Assembly (NCBI GenBank): GCA_950295325.1
Contig: OX485807.1
Coordinates: 38,842,440-38,906,439, forward strand
Direction: 5' to 3'
Source of the DNA: Polytrichum commune
Lineage: Eukaryota; Streptophyta; Polytrichopsida; Polytrichales; Polytrichaceae
DNA length: 64,000 nt
The notes under the pieces are model-generated. The model was not told where the DNA came from. It was given only the letters and a program-made list of their open reading frames with translations, and did not search any database. The position numbers and the translations under genes are program-made. How positions within the stretch are numbered: the first letter of the stretch is position 1; the number at the start of each line of letters is the position of its first letter. Below, piece by piece: positions 22,278 through 34,979 of this stretch.

Positions 22278-25200
22278 AAAAAAGAAAAAAGACTCCAAAT
22301 GAAATGCAACTGTATTGAAGAGAGAAACATCCTTAAAAAATACTGTAATAAATGAAAGATGTGATGTAAGTACAGAAATTAGGAAGCACAAACAACCACC
22401 ATCAAGGCTGACAAGCATACACTACCAGATACATTGAGGATGTGATTTGGTGCTTCCAGCATGTTTCTACAATGAGTATATGGATACTTCACAAAGAAGT
22501 AGATCTGCTACTCCAGTAAGAATACCGCTTGAAGCTGGTCAATAACGGGAAGTACCTGGAAGAATGCAGTAGGAGAAATCCTGAAACGTAAACCATCAAT
22601 GTAATCATGAATATGAGCTAGTGGAGCTTGCTCTTCAACCCCTCCTTTAGTATGGATTTCATCCAACCCAGGAAGTGGCAAAGGATGTAAAGGAGAATCT
22701 GCTGGAGCTGCATTTGATACTCCCACATGATCCTGCAGGTTCATCAGAACAAAGTAAACAAAAATAAGCTCTTAAATGCAAGCAAATAAAATATTTAGCA
22801 CCTGCACATGTACCATTATCCATATATTATTGACAGGCTACAGACTACAATCAGAAACAATCTGGAAGAAAATAAACACCCTTCAACAAAGAAAATGCAA
22901 ATTTCACCGATATTAACAGATATTATGACAACATGTGCAAGGACTGGTATTTCTTTCAAGTGGCGACTAACCTGGACAAGAAGAGCCGTCAAAGGCAGCT
23001 GGGGAGTGGCTGTAGTTGCAGTCTCAATAAGTGCCTTAGCCATCTGTGAATACTCTTCTGCCCTTAGATCTGCAGGCACACCTGTGGGACACACCTGCAC
23101 AACAACTCAACACATGGAGTCAGCAGTTCAAACTTTGGGTGGTGCTTCAAGAGATTCTGGTTTACAGAAAATCAAACCCTTGCCACATATCATTTTTGAT
23201 GAAGAAAGCATTGGATCTCCGAAGTTTTGAGAACTGCAAGAGGTCAATCAATCTAGAAAGGACAGAATCACTCAAGTTTGCATGTCTTGAAGATTCATTA
23301 AAGTTCAGCCATCTTGATGTATTCTGGAGAAAAAATTGCAATTGCGTGATCATGTACCAGAAGCCTGCAGCACATATTCTGCTACATTTACTAAATAAGT
23401 CATGGATCACCATCATACCTGCACTATGAGCATAACTTCTGAAATCTCACTACTCACTTCAGCCCCAGGTACAGGTTTTCGACCCTCACGAATCTGCACA
23501 CACCAGCATAGTGGACCCTATTATCAGTTGCATGCAAGTTGCAACTAACAACACATGTCACTTTAGATCCACTATAGATATTGAAGTTCGATAAAGCAAC
23601 CTACCTTAACAAATAGAACCCAGAGGAAGCTTGACTAATTCCTGTATGCCCAGAAAAACAAGAAATAGGCAAGCACTCCATTAGATCGTCCTCATTCTAG
23701 GCCCAATCATTACATTGTATAGCATGTATAAAGACGTACAGTAAGCATTCGCCAGAAACCAGTGTTATCCGTTTTGTTCCAAACAGGGAGCTTTGACATC
23801 CGTATGAAACTCTGAAATGCTGCCACATATCCAATTGAAATTGATGACACATTGCGACAATTCCCCGGCTCCGCCACTGCATTTACACCCTCCCTGTTCC
23901 ATCCGCGTTCCCGTTATGGACAAACAAGCAGGAGAGTGGCGAATTCAGAGGAAATCATCAACATGGCTAAGGAAACAAACAACTCAATGTTTGGAGTAAA
24001 GAGTTCAAGTGGCATTCCAAATGTTAGGCACTCATACAAATAATAAATAACTGGTGGAAACAAACCTGACCTGAATGTACCCAACTGAAAGCCAACAACG
24101 CGTTTTCCATCTGGCCCAGACCCTATGCTGAATTCACACTTGTTACGGTAACCATCTACAAGAGGGGATGGTATAACTCCTTCAAAGTCACAAGGTAAAC
24201 CCTCTGCAAATACAAAACACCAACTGTTGGATTACATCCTGCAGGAATGGAGAACTAGCAGTCATGGCAAGAATTAATGTAGAAACTGATTTAATACCTC
24301 GATCCTTTGCAGCAGCCAACCAGTCCGGTAAAAGAATCCCAGGTGGGCATCCTTTCCGAATGCTTCGAGCCTGCAAAGATACAAAGACATTGAAAGACTG
24401 AAGGAAAAAAAGCACTGTATGCCTAACCCTGTAAAACAAACGAAGAAATTGGCAATGTTCTACGAATGGAACTCACATCAAAACAGTGTCTAATTATATG
24501 CATTTTCATGAAATATTAAGCAATGCATAGCACAATTTAGAAGGATCAAGATTCTGACATTATGTTTAACAGAAAGGTCATTTCATTCCCCTTGCCAGTA
24601 GTGTAAATCTCCACATGATATCGATGTTCAGAATATTTGAGTTTCATTCCAATGGCAAAGTCCAAAGAGGTCTCAAAAATGGGAAGGTGGTCTCATTCAA
24701 GGACTCAAGTTGAGGGGACGGAAAAGTAGTCCTTACAAGCCGCTTGAGTACATGCACAATGCCCTCTTTCTTTGTGCTGAGCTGATCTTCATACTCCAGG
24801 TGTGCAAGAGGTGTAACCACCTGTGCCACATCCCTATACGGCTCGAGAACCTTTTTGTCAGTTGCAACACCATCAGTAGGTTCATCTCCTAAACCGTCTT
24901 CATTAAGGTCCTCCCCTTCAGCATCCTTGTCCTCACCTTCAGCTTCCTTGTCCTTACTAGCATTAGCCAGTGCAGACTCTGTCACTCCAACTGCCTTTTG
25001 CTCCCATGCTCGTGGGAGCACATCTGCAAACTTCAGTCGCTTGTTTTGTACAGACATTCCATCCAATATCTGCAGGCTCCCAAATTGTAAAACTTAGAAA
25101 ACAGCAAGAACTATTCAGAAGATCACATATCTTCTTGTTTGTTGAAGATTAAGAGCTCGCCACAAAAAAGTCAGTGCAACCCAATCCAATTTGAAATAAA

Positions 25201-27509
25201 CAGAAATCTACACAAGGGACTCAGAAAGAAAAGAAACCTTGATGCTCTTATTTTTCGACTTTTAAACTTATACCAGCACCACGCAAGTCAGCAACTACAT
25301 TACCCAATTCCCAGATAACTTATTCAAAGAGCACCAGACTATACTAGTTTATCAATATCATCACATGAATGACATTATTATTACAACAAGCTCCAGATAG
25401 ATGTCCTCATCAAGCATTAATAGGTTACAGAATTCAGGAGAATCAGAGAAGCGGATATGGATTCCAGCATTTTACCTGGGCTGATTTTGTGACCTGCTCT
25501 TGACTATCGAAGCCAACAAAGCACACACTCATTGCCTTTCTCTTCTTTGCACTGGTGTATGGAACACCCTGAAAATAGAAAGCCACAACATACATGGATG
25601 TCATCTTCAAAACAGAAGAACTGATTATTCTCCACATAAACTACCACAAGAAATAGGACAAAAAATCAAGGAATATAACAAATTCAAGACAATGCCAACA
25701 ATATTGCACAGTGTTGCCACAAGAGACAGATATTTCTTGTAAGTAAAGGGCTGGTGGAATGTAAGAACTTTCTAAAAGAGATGCTCATGCAATGACTAAG
25801 CTCATCAGGTTTCAAATGAGGGATTGAACAATCAAAACAGAGGTGGTTTAAAAGAAAGTGTGAACATGTTAAAATATTGCAGAGCCAACAAGGAGTGCAC
25901 TATCTAGATAGTAATTTCAGTTAAATTCACAGACCCACACCCATAAAGAACTCCATGACACTAGGTCAAATTCCATAATTCTTAATTTCGCATATCAGAA
26001 GTTGGGTTTATCACAACGCACAGAACCTTGCATATAGAAGAAACAGACATAGCTTAAGCACCTCCAATAACGTGACCTCAAACAAGCTCAGAAGAATGTG
26101 ATCATAAGTTCATTGAATATATACAGCAAAAAAACTGCACTAGAAATTTAAATGAAAACCAGAACTACGCAGAGATGCAGGTTGGACATCTTCAGATTCG
26201 AAATATGGAAGGCGAGTTATTAGAAATTCCAGGTAAAATGAAGAGGGTAACGTTCAATCTCCATGCTTTATCTCAAAGCCTGGATGTTTAAACTGCTAAC
26301 CCTTTGTGTTGAAGCATTGATGTGGATAACAAGCAGCTTTGCGCACATTAATTCCACATAAAGATTGCTCTTGAGGATAGGGATCAGAAAGAAGATCCAG
26401 TAAGAGCAAATAACATCAACCTTTGACCAAATGTATGGTATTCGGGCCTTTCTCGGTTACTTTTTATAATCAGACACCTACATTTGAGTACGTATATTTT
26501 TCAGCTCAAAATTTGTTAACCATTCTAGGCTCGATAGTCAACATAATTGGAGGGACCAATATGACCATTTAATGGACACGAGAATCTTCGCTTTGACAAT
26601 TAATAAGCAATTGATATGAACTCCACACATTTATGAGGAAAATGGCTATGGCCACAATGTGAAATGGCAGTGAATAAGGCATTGAAACGAACTCCAGCAA
26701 TTATGAGGGAAATGGCCACAGACACGATTTGAAAATGGCAATCACCTCGCACTACTTGCATGTTTCATATCCTACAAGAAGTGCGTGCACAGCTAAAAGT
26801 GTCTGTTTAAGACCGGCTTGCGTTAGGTTATCCCAAACCACATCCTCAAGGCATACTTTAAGAAAATTATGAAAAAAGATCCTCAATCAATATGATTTTT
26901 CTGAACTTCATTTCAAATTTACTGGACATGTGAAATTGAATAGAAATTCGTCATGAGTACATGAAATGTGGAACCACTCACATGCTCATCAAGAAAGCTT
27001 TTCAATTTGATCTGACTCCAACCCCTGGGCACATGCACAAGACACTTTTGAAATTGGCCAGCTTGCTCAGGAGCCGCAGCACCACCGGAAACACTCTCCA
27101 TCTTCTCGACAGCAACAACATTCTTAGCCCTTTCCGAAGTGGGATCCCATGTTCCATCCGGCCTCTGCTGGAGCTCGCTCTCCCCATGTGCATACACACA
27201 ATTTTCCCCATGTCTACAACCTCTTTTGCGGAAATAAGAGCATAAACTCGTCTTCACTCTTGCCACATCAGGCGGCCTTTTAACTGCAGACACAGTTTCT
27301 GATACCCCATTTGATTCACCTGCTGCCACAACCATCCTTTCATCTTCGTCATCATCGTCGCTGCTCCCTTCTTCTACGACCGACTCTTCCAATTTCTCGC
27401 TCACCGCGTCCCCTCCACCATCATCGCCACCGACTAAGGTTTCCTTGGAGCTCCCGCTGGACGGGAGCAATTCATCGTCGACCAGCTGTGGTAATTTTGC
27501 AACCGACAT
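19747..27509 (-). CDS. TRM2: TRM2/TRMT2A-like tRNA (uracil-5-)-methyltransferase with CCCH zinc finger
   Basis: Makes 5-methyluridine (position 54 of tRNA in characterised relatives) using S-adenosylmethionine. Fourteen phase-consistent exons give about 823 aa: 26982-27509, 25476-25568, 24737-25069, 24298-24370, 24071-24203, 23740-23893, 23419-23493, 22972-23094, 22556-22732, 22073-22207, 21685-21780, 20969-21229, 20676-20719, 19747-19993. An acidic N-terminus leads to a C-x7-C-x5-C-x3-H finger (C90, C98, C104, H108), then an RRM-like region (about 167-240). The methyltransferase has GYRNKCEFSIG, ISPTAFFQV, SAM loop FDVCCGTGAIGL (589-600), VDPPRVGLH and VYISCNPES, with catalytic Cys at about 746. 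Architecture matches plant CCCH-type TRM2 proteins. A Lys/Thr/Gly-rich insert separates the SAM core from VDPPR (exon 20969-21229). All key residues are present. An upstream telo-box cluster fits genes of the translation machinery. Confidence 0.95.
22240..22274. repeat. (TA)n microsatellite in an intron of the TRM2-like gene
   Basis: About 17 uninterrupted TA units between the 22073-22207 and 22556-22732 exons. Confidence 0.95.
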
Positions 27510-27684
27510 GTCGACAAACTTCTGGCCGTTCTGTAGATACTCGACGGCGTGCTAAAGCTTGCGAGTCGTGACGAGAATTTGCGCGAGTTTTAAGTTAGTC
27601 CATGGCGAGAGTTGAGATTTGATGCGTTGAAGAACAGAGCATATTTCGATAGAAGTAGACAACCTTGTCTCTACTATGGCAATC

Positions 27685-27719
27685 GCTAAACCCTAAAACC
27701 CTAAACCCTAAAACCCTAC
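27685..27719 (-). promoter_or_regulatory. Telo-box cluster (AAACCCTAA) upstream of the TRM2-like gene
   Basis: Several near-perfect CTAAACCCTAAAACCC units lie about 180 bp upstream of the start codon at 27509. Telo boxes are known in plant promoters and 5' UTRs of ribosomal-protein and other translation or cell-cycle genes, so a regulatory role is plausible. It could also be a short interstitial telomere repeat. Confidence 0.7.
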
Positions 27720-28766
27720 ATCCTGAGGATTCCATTCCTATGGATGAACGTTGTTCATCCACGAAGACTCTTACATCCATTGAAAATATATGTTAATACT
27801 AACTCACAACCTAGGCCCACTTGATTGAATTTGTCAACCCAGGACATTCCTCAATATTTTGAGAATTATGCTCATATAAACTTCAAGATTATCCCACGTA
27901 AACTCCCATTGAACAATGAATTTGAGTTACTATATGAGTTGGCAAGCACTAGATATCATGAAGCTTTCTTCTCTAGTAATAACTTCCGCCTGCTTCTCCA
28001 AGTTCAAATCCACCCACTGGTTCATAAATTGCATCCCCATCAAGCAAAAGTGAATTAACCCCTTGTCTTTGGGCTTGGGGTTCGTGGCGTCTATGTAAAG
28101 TCACCTATTGTGGATGACGGGGCCTTGGTTAAAAACAAGTCCTCTACAAGGTTTAGGGCCAATTCATTTCAACTAGACTCCGATAGACTAATTCCTGCCT
28201 ATGATACCATTTTCGAGGTCAAATGATCTAGAACTAGTTGTTTTCATACTACAAAATAGTTTGTTGCGTTTTTACCTTGCTAATGGATGAGTTTACATAG
28301 ACACCATGAATCCCTAGCCTTTCTCTTTGGAGAAGACATGTTATTTCAAACCCCTATACGTGTTGTTCTAATAGTAGCTCATAGCGTTGTGTTCATAGTA
28401 ACAATGAATATGACAACACCATGAACTCCTCGTGGCCCTTTCCTTGTACTTGGTATGCAAGGCAATGTAAGTAAATGTCTTGCTTGGCTCCGTCCAAACA
28501 TCTTTTGTGTCTTCGATGTGCCTTCCCACTCAACACCGCCTTTTCATCCCTCACCACACATCGAAGTGTAATTCATTGAATTTGCAAAATGTAATGACTG
28601 TTTTTTCAATCAACACTATCTCTTATACTCAACAAAACTAATTCACTCTCCTCGCAATTACAATGTTGTTGCTAGAAGATGATTTTACATATTGTTATAA
28701 CAACAAGAGTTATAGGAGTTATTCATCACCCCACGATTAAGCATTTAAACATCTCCAACCATAGTA
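27720..28766. other. Intergenic; no gene recognised
   Basis: No exon, recognisable repeat end or domain seen. Open frames here are under 80 codons. Confidence 0.4.
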
Positions 28767-29050
28767 CTCCCTCCATCTCAAAATGATTGTCCTTATTCCC
28801 ATATTTTTTTGTCCCAAAATGATTGTCCAATTATCAACCTGCCATAAATTGAGCCTCAAAGTCAAATATTTTCGCACCGAACCTTCTTTATCAAGAAGTC
28901 TTTTGACACCGCAACTTCCTTGGGCGTTTCGGAGTAGTTGTTGTTTTTATTTATTTTAAGAGTCATACTTACAACTATTTGGTCAATGATAAGGGGGCCT
29001 TAATCTCGCCCAAGTTAGAAACACAAACAATTGTTTTGGGACACAAGGAG
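28767..29050. mobile_element. Stowaway-like (Tc1/mariner) MITE
   Basis: Begins TA|CTCCCTCCATCTCAAAATGA and ends TGTTTTGGGACACAAGGAG|TA. The CTCCCTCC...CCCAAAA terminal inverted repeat and TA target duplication are the hallmarks of plant Stowaway elements. The 284-bp body is non-coding. Confidence 0.85.
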
Positions 29051-30469
29051 TATCAAATCCCCCATGAAAACCATCCATCAATATGACATCAAATATGTAA
29101 CCCACCTCATCCTCAGCAAGACTCAAAAAACATCAACCACTAGTTTTCCAACCTTTACACCCCCCCCCCTTGGGCTTCCACTTATTGAAAGATAGGCAAG
29201 GTTTCTCAATGGTTGATGGCAAACAAACTTTTGTCAATGAACACATTAGTGTGTGTACACAAAGATGTTCTTTTCTCACACCATCATCATTATGTAGTTT
29301 GCACAATATATGCATTGGTTCTATATTCTACAAAATTACATCAATTTGTATAATTGGTGCATGTGATGTTAATTTTGTAGAGGACATTATGTTTCCACTG
29401 AAAACAATGCATATGATGCATTTTTTCTGCCACACATCAACCCTCTAATGAAACATATAATCCACGCATTCTAATTCCTCAACAAAATATTAATTTCGTT
29501 GTAATCCTCATCCGACAATGGATTTGATCCTTGAAAGACCAACCATGTACAAACTTTACATGTCGGGCTCTTAGACATATACATACACAACATTGTTAAA
29601 TGTTTTGTGGGAGTTGAGGGAAGGGACACCAATATCAAAGGAATCAATGGACATCCTCCAAAGAACAGTGGGTCAACCTATATCAACTATCAAAGAGTTT
29701 GTTTGCAATTGAAACTTCAAACCAAGCATAACTTACATGATTAACTTGGCTACAAATATCATCTCATCCTCAAACTTCTATTGCACGGGCATCCAAATTT
29801 CCCTTCACCTGACTAGGATGTTAGCTAGTGAAGGTGGCCAAATGACCATTACTAAGATGCCAAAAGCATCACGAAACTGACCTTTTTAACAATGCCACGT
29901 ACATCTACAATTGTGTATGAAAATGAGACCAAATTGAATAGTTTTGATCAATGCGAATGCCTAGAGCCTTTAAACAACTAAGGCTTTGACCAACCCAAAA
30001 GGGGGGAGCCACTTGCAAAAATTTAAGAAAAATGTGAAACAAAATGAAGGGTCTTGGTAAAGTAATATTGAGAATAAAGCTTACTTAAAGTCAAATATCG
30101 AAGTAACAAGTAATTGAAAAATTTCCAATTACATGTATTAAAGTGTCCTGTAAATTACTTGGAGTAGAATCGTACTTTTGCCACTATAGTCCGTGGTTAA
30201 TGAATGTCCATATTTTCTAGGGAAGGCTAAGTATCTAACATGGTGTATGGAATATGGATTTTGATAAAAAATTGTTTGCTATTTGTCCAAAATTGTAAAT
30301 GACATGTGCATAATGGTGCATTGTGGTGCTTATGCTTGCTACTTTGTTGTTGTTGAAGGTTTAAGTTTTCAATTGCTTGTACAATTTTGTAGTTCGGATT
30401 GCACATAGCTTTATGGTAAATCTATAAGTAATGTAGAGTGCTAGGAAATCCAAAGCGATCCATAATTTA
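29051..30469. other. Intergenic; no gene recognised
   Basis: AT-rich, with a C homopolymer at 29161-29168. A palindromic patch ACAAAATTACATCAATTTGT lies near 29330. No supported exon or mobile-element end. Confidence 0.4.
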
Positions 30470-31545
30470 TAAGTAATCAATGGCCACTAAATATATCACG
30501 GGTAGATCACTTAGTGCATTTTAAAAACGACGTGCGGCATAATATAGAGAGGATTAAAATCATTTGAAATAAAAATTATAAAGGAATTCCAAATAATGAA
30601 GGGGCCATTAAATGTAGACAATCCCATTATAAGTAAGTTAGATGGACATAAAACGTGGGCCTTTATTTTTGTAAAATTAATATAGGGGCTGAATATAAGG
30701 ATCGTAGAAGGTATGTTTAGTATGGTATGTAAATGGGTTCACAACGTGGGAGTCTGGGTAACTCCTGCTCTTAGATCATGAGATCTGTTTGTTTTTTGTG
30801 TAAACTGTTGGTATTTTGTCTTCCTCTAAACCCTAAACTCACATGCACATGCAACTCCATAATTACAGGACTCCTAAACCGCTGCCATTCTTCCCGTTTT
30901 CTGATGAGTTTGGGTTAGCATTTTGTAATCCACATGTTGTGTTTGTGAACATACGGACACTTTTCCTTTGTTTCCACCCTTACCCTATTTGTGGTGTACT
31001 TGGGGTTATTTTGTACGCGTTGTAACATTGTGGACTCCATCCCTAAATTGTAAATTCTAAACCCGCTTTACTATGCTCTGTGTTTTTGGTCACTTGCATT
31101 GCAATGACCGCTATGGTATTTGTGTTGGCATCTCCTATGTGTTTTCATCATAACAATGTTTGCAATGGTATTACTTTGTTATGGTCTCCTATGTGTTTTC
31201 GTCATAACTTTGTTTGCAATGGTATCACTGTTTGCACCCTTCTTTGTTTCCATGCTTTCCTTCAACACTCGTCAATTGCGTTAGGAAGTAGATTAGCTTT
31301 TATTAGTTAAAAGGAATATAGAGTACAAAAAATTGCAATGACTTGGACAATATAAGTAATGAAAGGGTGCAAACAAATGGGCCATTTTTGAAATTTAAGT
31401 AATTATAGGGAGGCTTTAATTCAACCCTTGAAGGTAAATAGCCCCCCCCCCCCAAAAAAAAAACCCCAGCCGCACGTGGTGCACAAAAATGCCTTAGAGT
31501 GATCTACCCGTGAAATATATGGGCTTTAGTGTAACTCTTTATAGT
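30470..31545. mobile_element. Putative TIR DNA transposon, about 1.05 kb
   Basis: CACGGGTAGATCACTTAGTG at 30498 pairs with AGAGTGATCTACCCGTG at 31496-31512, and the pairing extends inward (ACGTGCGGC / GCCGCACGT) and outward (CACTAAA / TTTAGTG). Total inverted repeat is about 60-80 bp, imperfect. The interior has an internal direct repeat near 31130-31225 (TCTCCTATGTGTTTTC-TCATAAC twice) but no transposase I recognise. Target duplication is not visible, so the superfamily is open. Confidence 0.6.
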
Positions 31546-32430
31546 GCAAGGGTCTCAAAAACTCCTACAATGCAAAATAATAATCCTCATTTAAATACAT
31601 GTTTACACACACGTATTCAAAACATAAACTTGAGGTCACCACCAAACCCCCCCCCCCACCCATAGGGGGTGGGGTCACCAACTTGTTGACTTCTTGTTCT
31701 ATAACAGTAGAATGACAACATTCCATGTTTCTCAAACATTAGTTATGTCATATGCATTACTGAAAGATTTACCCTTCGTGTCATTGTGAATGAACGTTGG
31801 TGTCGTCGTACCTAGTAATGCTCGCTTTTTACATTAAAATCTAGGTCCAAGAAACATGAGGTCCAAAACACTTTGGAATGGACCTTGCTTTCAAACTCAA
31901 TGTTCAACTCAAACTTAAAGATTTGTTTTTAAAAACTAGCAAGAGTATTTTCTTGAGTTGTGACCAACAAGGTTTGATGGAAAAGTGGTGCCACCACATT
32001 GAAACTTCATTGTTTACATACTTTGGACTCTGAACCCAGTGGTGTGTTCTCCTTGGATTTGTAATTTTGCTCTCGACCAATAAGATTGCTTAGGGTGGGT
32101 CTACTACACTAGGGTCCAAGACCAAGGAAAACTCCTCAAGCAAGCAATCCCATTGGTTGAGAGCATTTTTTTGGACCCAAAGAGTTTACACTAGGGTTTG
32201 GATCCAAGGTATGACAAAATTTGAAGCAACGAGATTGTGACATCACTTTTGATGAATCTTCGCAGTCTTAATTCAAGATTAAAGAGTTATTTGTGAAGAA
32301 ATGCAATTGAAACTATGGGTTTAGTCCCAAACCATGAGTTTATGAGAATTAACAAAGCATCACCTGATTTTTCTCAATGATTAAACTACCATACATAATG
32401 AGTGGTGTTGGGCTATTAAAAACCAATCCT
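31546..32430. other. Intergenic; no gene recognised
   Basis: Contains a C run at 31649-31659 and no supported exon. No mobile-element ends found. Confidence 0.4.
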
Positions 32431-32632
32431 CTAGCTTGTCCTACTAGGATAATTTTGCCAAACTAGCCTTGGATACGCTCATCCAGGATTGAGGACATCG
32501 GGTCACATGTGCATACCCTATTTCAGATTCTAAAATGTCTCAAAGTCTGAGAGGTGGAAAGAGGAGGTCCCAAAAGTTGCACCCGACCTTCAAAATAAAC
32601 TCCTATACACGATGAACTAACGAGCTCTTAAT
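32431..32632 (+). repeat. Dispersed repeat A, copy 2
   Basis: Direct counterpart of 7368-7580. Shares CTAGCTTGTCCTACTAGGAT at the left, GTGCATACCCTATTT-AGAT and GAGAGGTGGAAAGAG-AGGTCCC in the middle, and GAGCTCTTAA-type sequence at the right. Confidence 0.75.
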
Positions 32633-33924
32633 AAAAAAACAATTCTCAAAGAAATATCAAAACCCGCGATTTCATCCCTCTTTGAGAAACTTTCCAAATA
32701 ACCCTTATACTCCTCGTAGTTCGAGAAATCGTCCTCGAAGCTTGGGTTCGATCCTAAGTCCCAAAATACAGACCACAAAAAAGGTGTTTTGGACCCCAAA
32801 TTTCCTGGACCCAAACCCTAAGATGTTATGCACTTGTACATTTGAATAATGGTTACAATACATATGCCTATCTCATGAGATCTATCATGTCCATGCACCA
32901 TAAATTTCAACATCCCCAAAATCGCTCCGGCGGGCTCATATAAGACATGCAATGCCCGTCCAAAAGTCCGGTGCCGCAACCTCGGGAGAGGGTTTGCAAG
33001 TGAAGTTGACAAATGTTGACCTCTGAAGGGGCTTTAAGCCGTGCGAGCATTTTATAAGGATATATAGGCTCAAGGTTGTTAGAATTCCTTTGAAAAAAAC
33101 GGCTCCTCTTCACTAGATGCGGGTGGTGTGCCAAGGTTGTTTTGGCTCCAAAGTACACTCAACAACATGACGGTTTGAATGTGCAACGCCTTTTTGTACG
33201 TTGGAGTGTTGTGGGTTTTGTGATTGAATCATAGAGGGGCCCAATGCGAGGAGAGGGGCTTTTTTAATGTAGAAAAATGGGGGAGATGTGGCTTTCACGT
33301 GCATTTACATGCCTTGGAATTCTCAGACTTTCCCAAATGTATTGAAAGGTGAGTTGGCGTACAACATTCACAAAGGAGAACGCATGGAAGCTAATATGCT
33401 GACAAAAAATCATAAATCATTGCCTTCGCAATAGCCACCAACGTGGAACTTTGTCTTACATTCAACCCACAAAATTGTCGAAGCTAGCTAAACATTGGAA
33501 TGATCTACACAAATATATATATATTGAATCAAACTTCACTCAAAGTTGAAGCAACATCATAAGTCATGCTAAGGTAGACATGCCAAATTCCACCACAAGA
33601 ATAATTTGGACACTTGTATTTGAGGGGTATGTGGTTAGGTGTGGATCTAAGAATGGACTCCAAAAAGACATGTGTCTGAAAGAGTTTGGACTACGTGCTC
33701 AAAACATGCTAAGGATAATGGGTTCAATTGTCAACATGATTGGGGGGGGGGGGGGCTATATGACCAGTGATAATGAATAAGGTATTCAAACGAGCTCCTG
33801 AAATTATGAGGTACTGGCTACGGGCACGATTTGGATTTGCTAATAATATTGCACTAATTGCGTGCTTCGTATGATCTCAGAAATGGGTGCAGAGAGGAAA
33901 GTATGCAAATAAAACACGTCTACC
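32633..33924. other. Intergenic; no gene recognised
   Basis: Short open frames only. A G homopolymer lies at 33741-33754 and a TATATATATA run near 33518. Confidence 0.4.
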
Positions 33925-33927
33925 TTA

Positions 33928-34467
33928 GGGCCGCTTTACACCTAGAGGCCGGGCCAATTCATTGTGTAAGAGGCTTGAAATCCTTACTTGTGATTGGCCA
34001 AAAGGCTGAAATCGGCCCCAATCCCTTTACACCTAGAGGCGGGGTCGATTTGGTGGTATGATTTTTTTAATCAAAAAATGCATGGTATGACACGGCCCGA
34101 GCTTGTTGAATTGGGTGCACCCAAAATGGAAGGCCAATTCTTGGCCTTGGGGCCAATGTCAAATTTCAATAAATAAAAACTTTCTTTAACAAAGCATGAT
34201 TTTTTTAGCGAACCATATCCATTGGATTATGTGGAAATATGAACGGCTCTATACTAGATTATGCTAGATCCGTTGGATTGTGCTAGATTTATTGAATCGG
34301 CCTAGCTTCTTGGCCCTAAGGCCTTTACATATGGGAAAATTGCCCCCCCCCCATTATAACCTTATTATAATGTGTAGTTGAGGCCGGCCTCCAACCCAAA
34401 AGGAGCTGAAATTTCATGCAATCGGCCTCAAGGGGAATTGGCCCGGCCTCTAGGTATAAAGCAACCC
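33928..34467. mobile_element. Harbinger-type MITE, 540 bp, TTA target duplication
   Basis: Left terminus GGGCCGCTTTACACCTAGAG pairs with right terminus CTCTAGGTATAAAGCAACCC. The repeat continues inward through GGCCGGGCCAATTC. TTA flanks both ends (33925-33927 and 34468-34470), matching the TWA duplication of PIF/Harbinger elements. An internal copy of the terminus (CCCTTTACACCTAGAGGC) is near 34021. No coding capacity. Confidence 0.88.
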
Positions 34468-34470
34468 TTA

Positions 34471-34976
34471 GGCCCACTTCACACTATGGCCGAAGGTCGA
34501 GAGGCTGTCGATTTCCACTAATTGGATTGCTGGAAACCAAGAATTCGACCTCTCGACCCTTCACACTACAGGCCAAAGTCCAAAAGTTGTCGCTCTCCAA
34601 AATGCCTACATGGCAATACTTTTTATACCAAGGCGATGGACTCTCAAAGGAGGTTTGGGCCGGATAGGAATGGAAACCCAAACTATGGTTGAGAGATTGT
34701 CGGTTTTTTTTCCTAAAAAAATAAAACGTGACAAGATCTTGGCCATTAGATTAGAGGGGTTGTTTTGGACACAGAATAAAGTGGGATGTTCATGTTCCTT
34801 AGGTATGGATTTGGACTTTGGGTTTGGTCTTTGGAGGCTTCACACTATGCCCGGCTGAAGGCTCCAATTCCTTCATTTTATTGGCTATTTCAGCCCACTT
34901 CTTTTGGACTCTCAACAAAGTTTGGCCATTCAATCCCACGGCCTCTTGAGTTGGAAGCCATAGTGTGAAACGGCCC
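34471..34976. mobile_element. Second Harbinger-type MITE abutting the first, sharing one TTA
   Basis: Left end GGCCCACTTCACACTATGGC pairs with right end GCCATAGTGTGAAACGGCCC. TTA is at 34468-34470 and 34977-34979. Internal TTCACACTA-GGCC motifs near 34559 and 34839 repeat the terminus. Only one TTA lies between this and the preceding element, so the second to arrive used the edge of the first as its target. Confidence 0.85.
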
Positions 34977-34979
34977 TTA

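Noticed and set aside
24188-24439. 83-codon frame across the 24298-24370 exon in the TRM2-like gene
   Set aside because: The frame continues through intron sequence; splice sites at 24370 and 24297 and the family alignment define the real exon.
31649-31659. Poly-C and poly-G homopolymers (also 15872, 33741, 43951, 51472, 63126)
   Set aside because: Treated as simple low-complexity runs. They may have sequencing length errors and do not suggest a feature.
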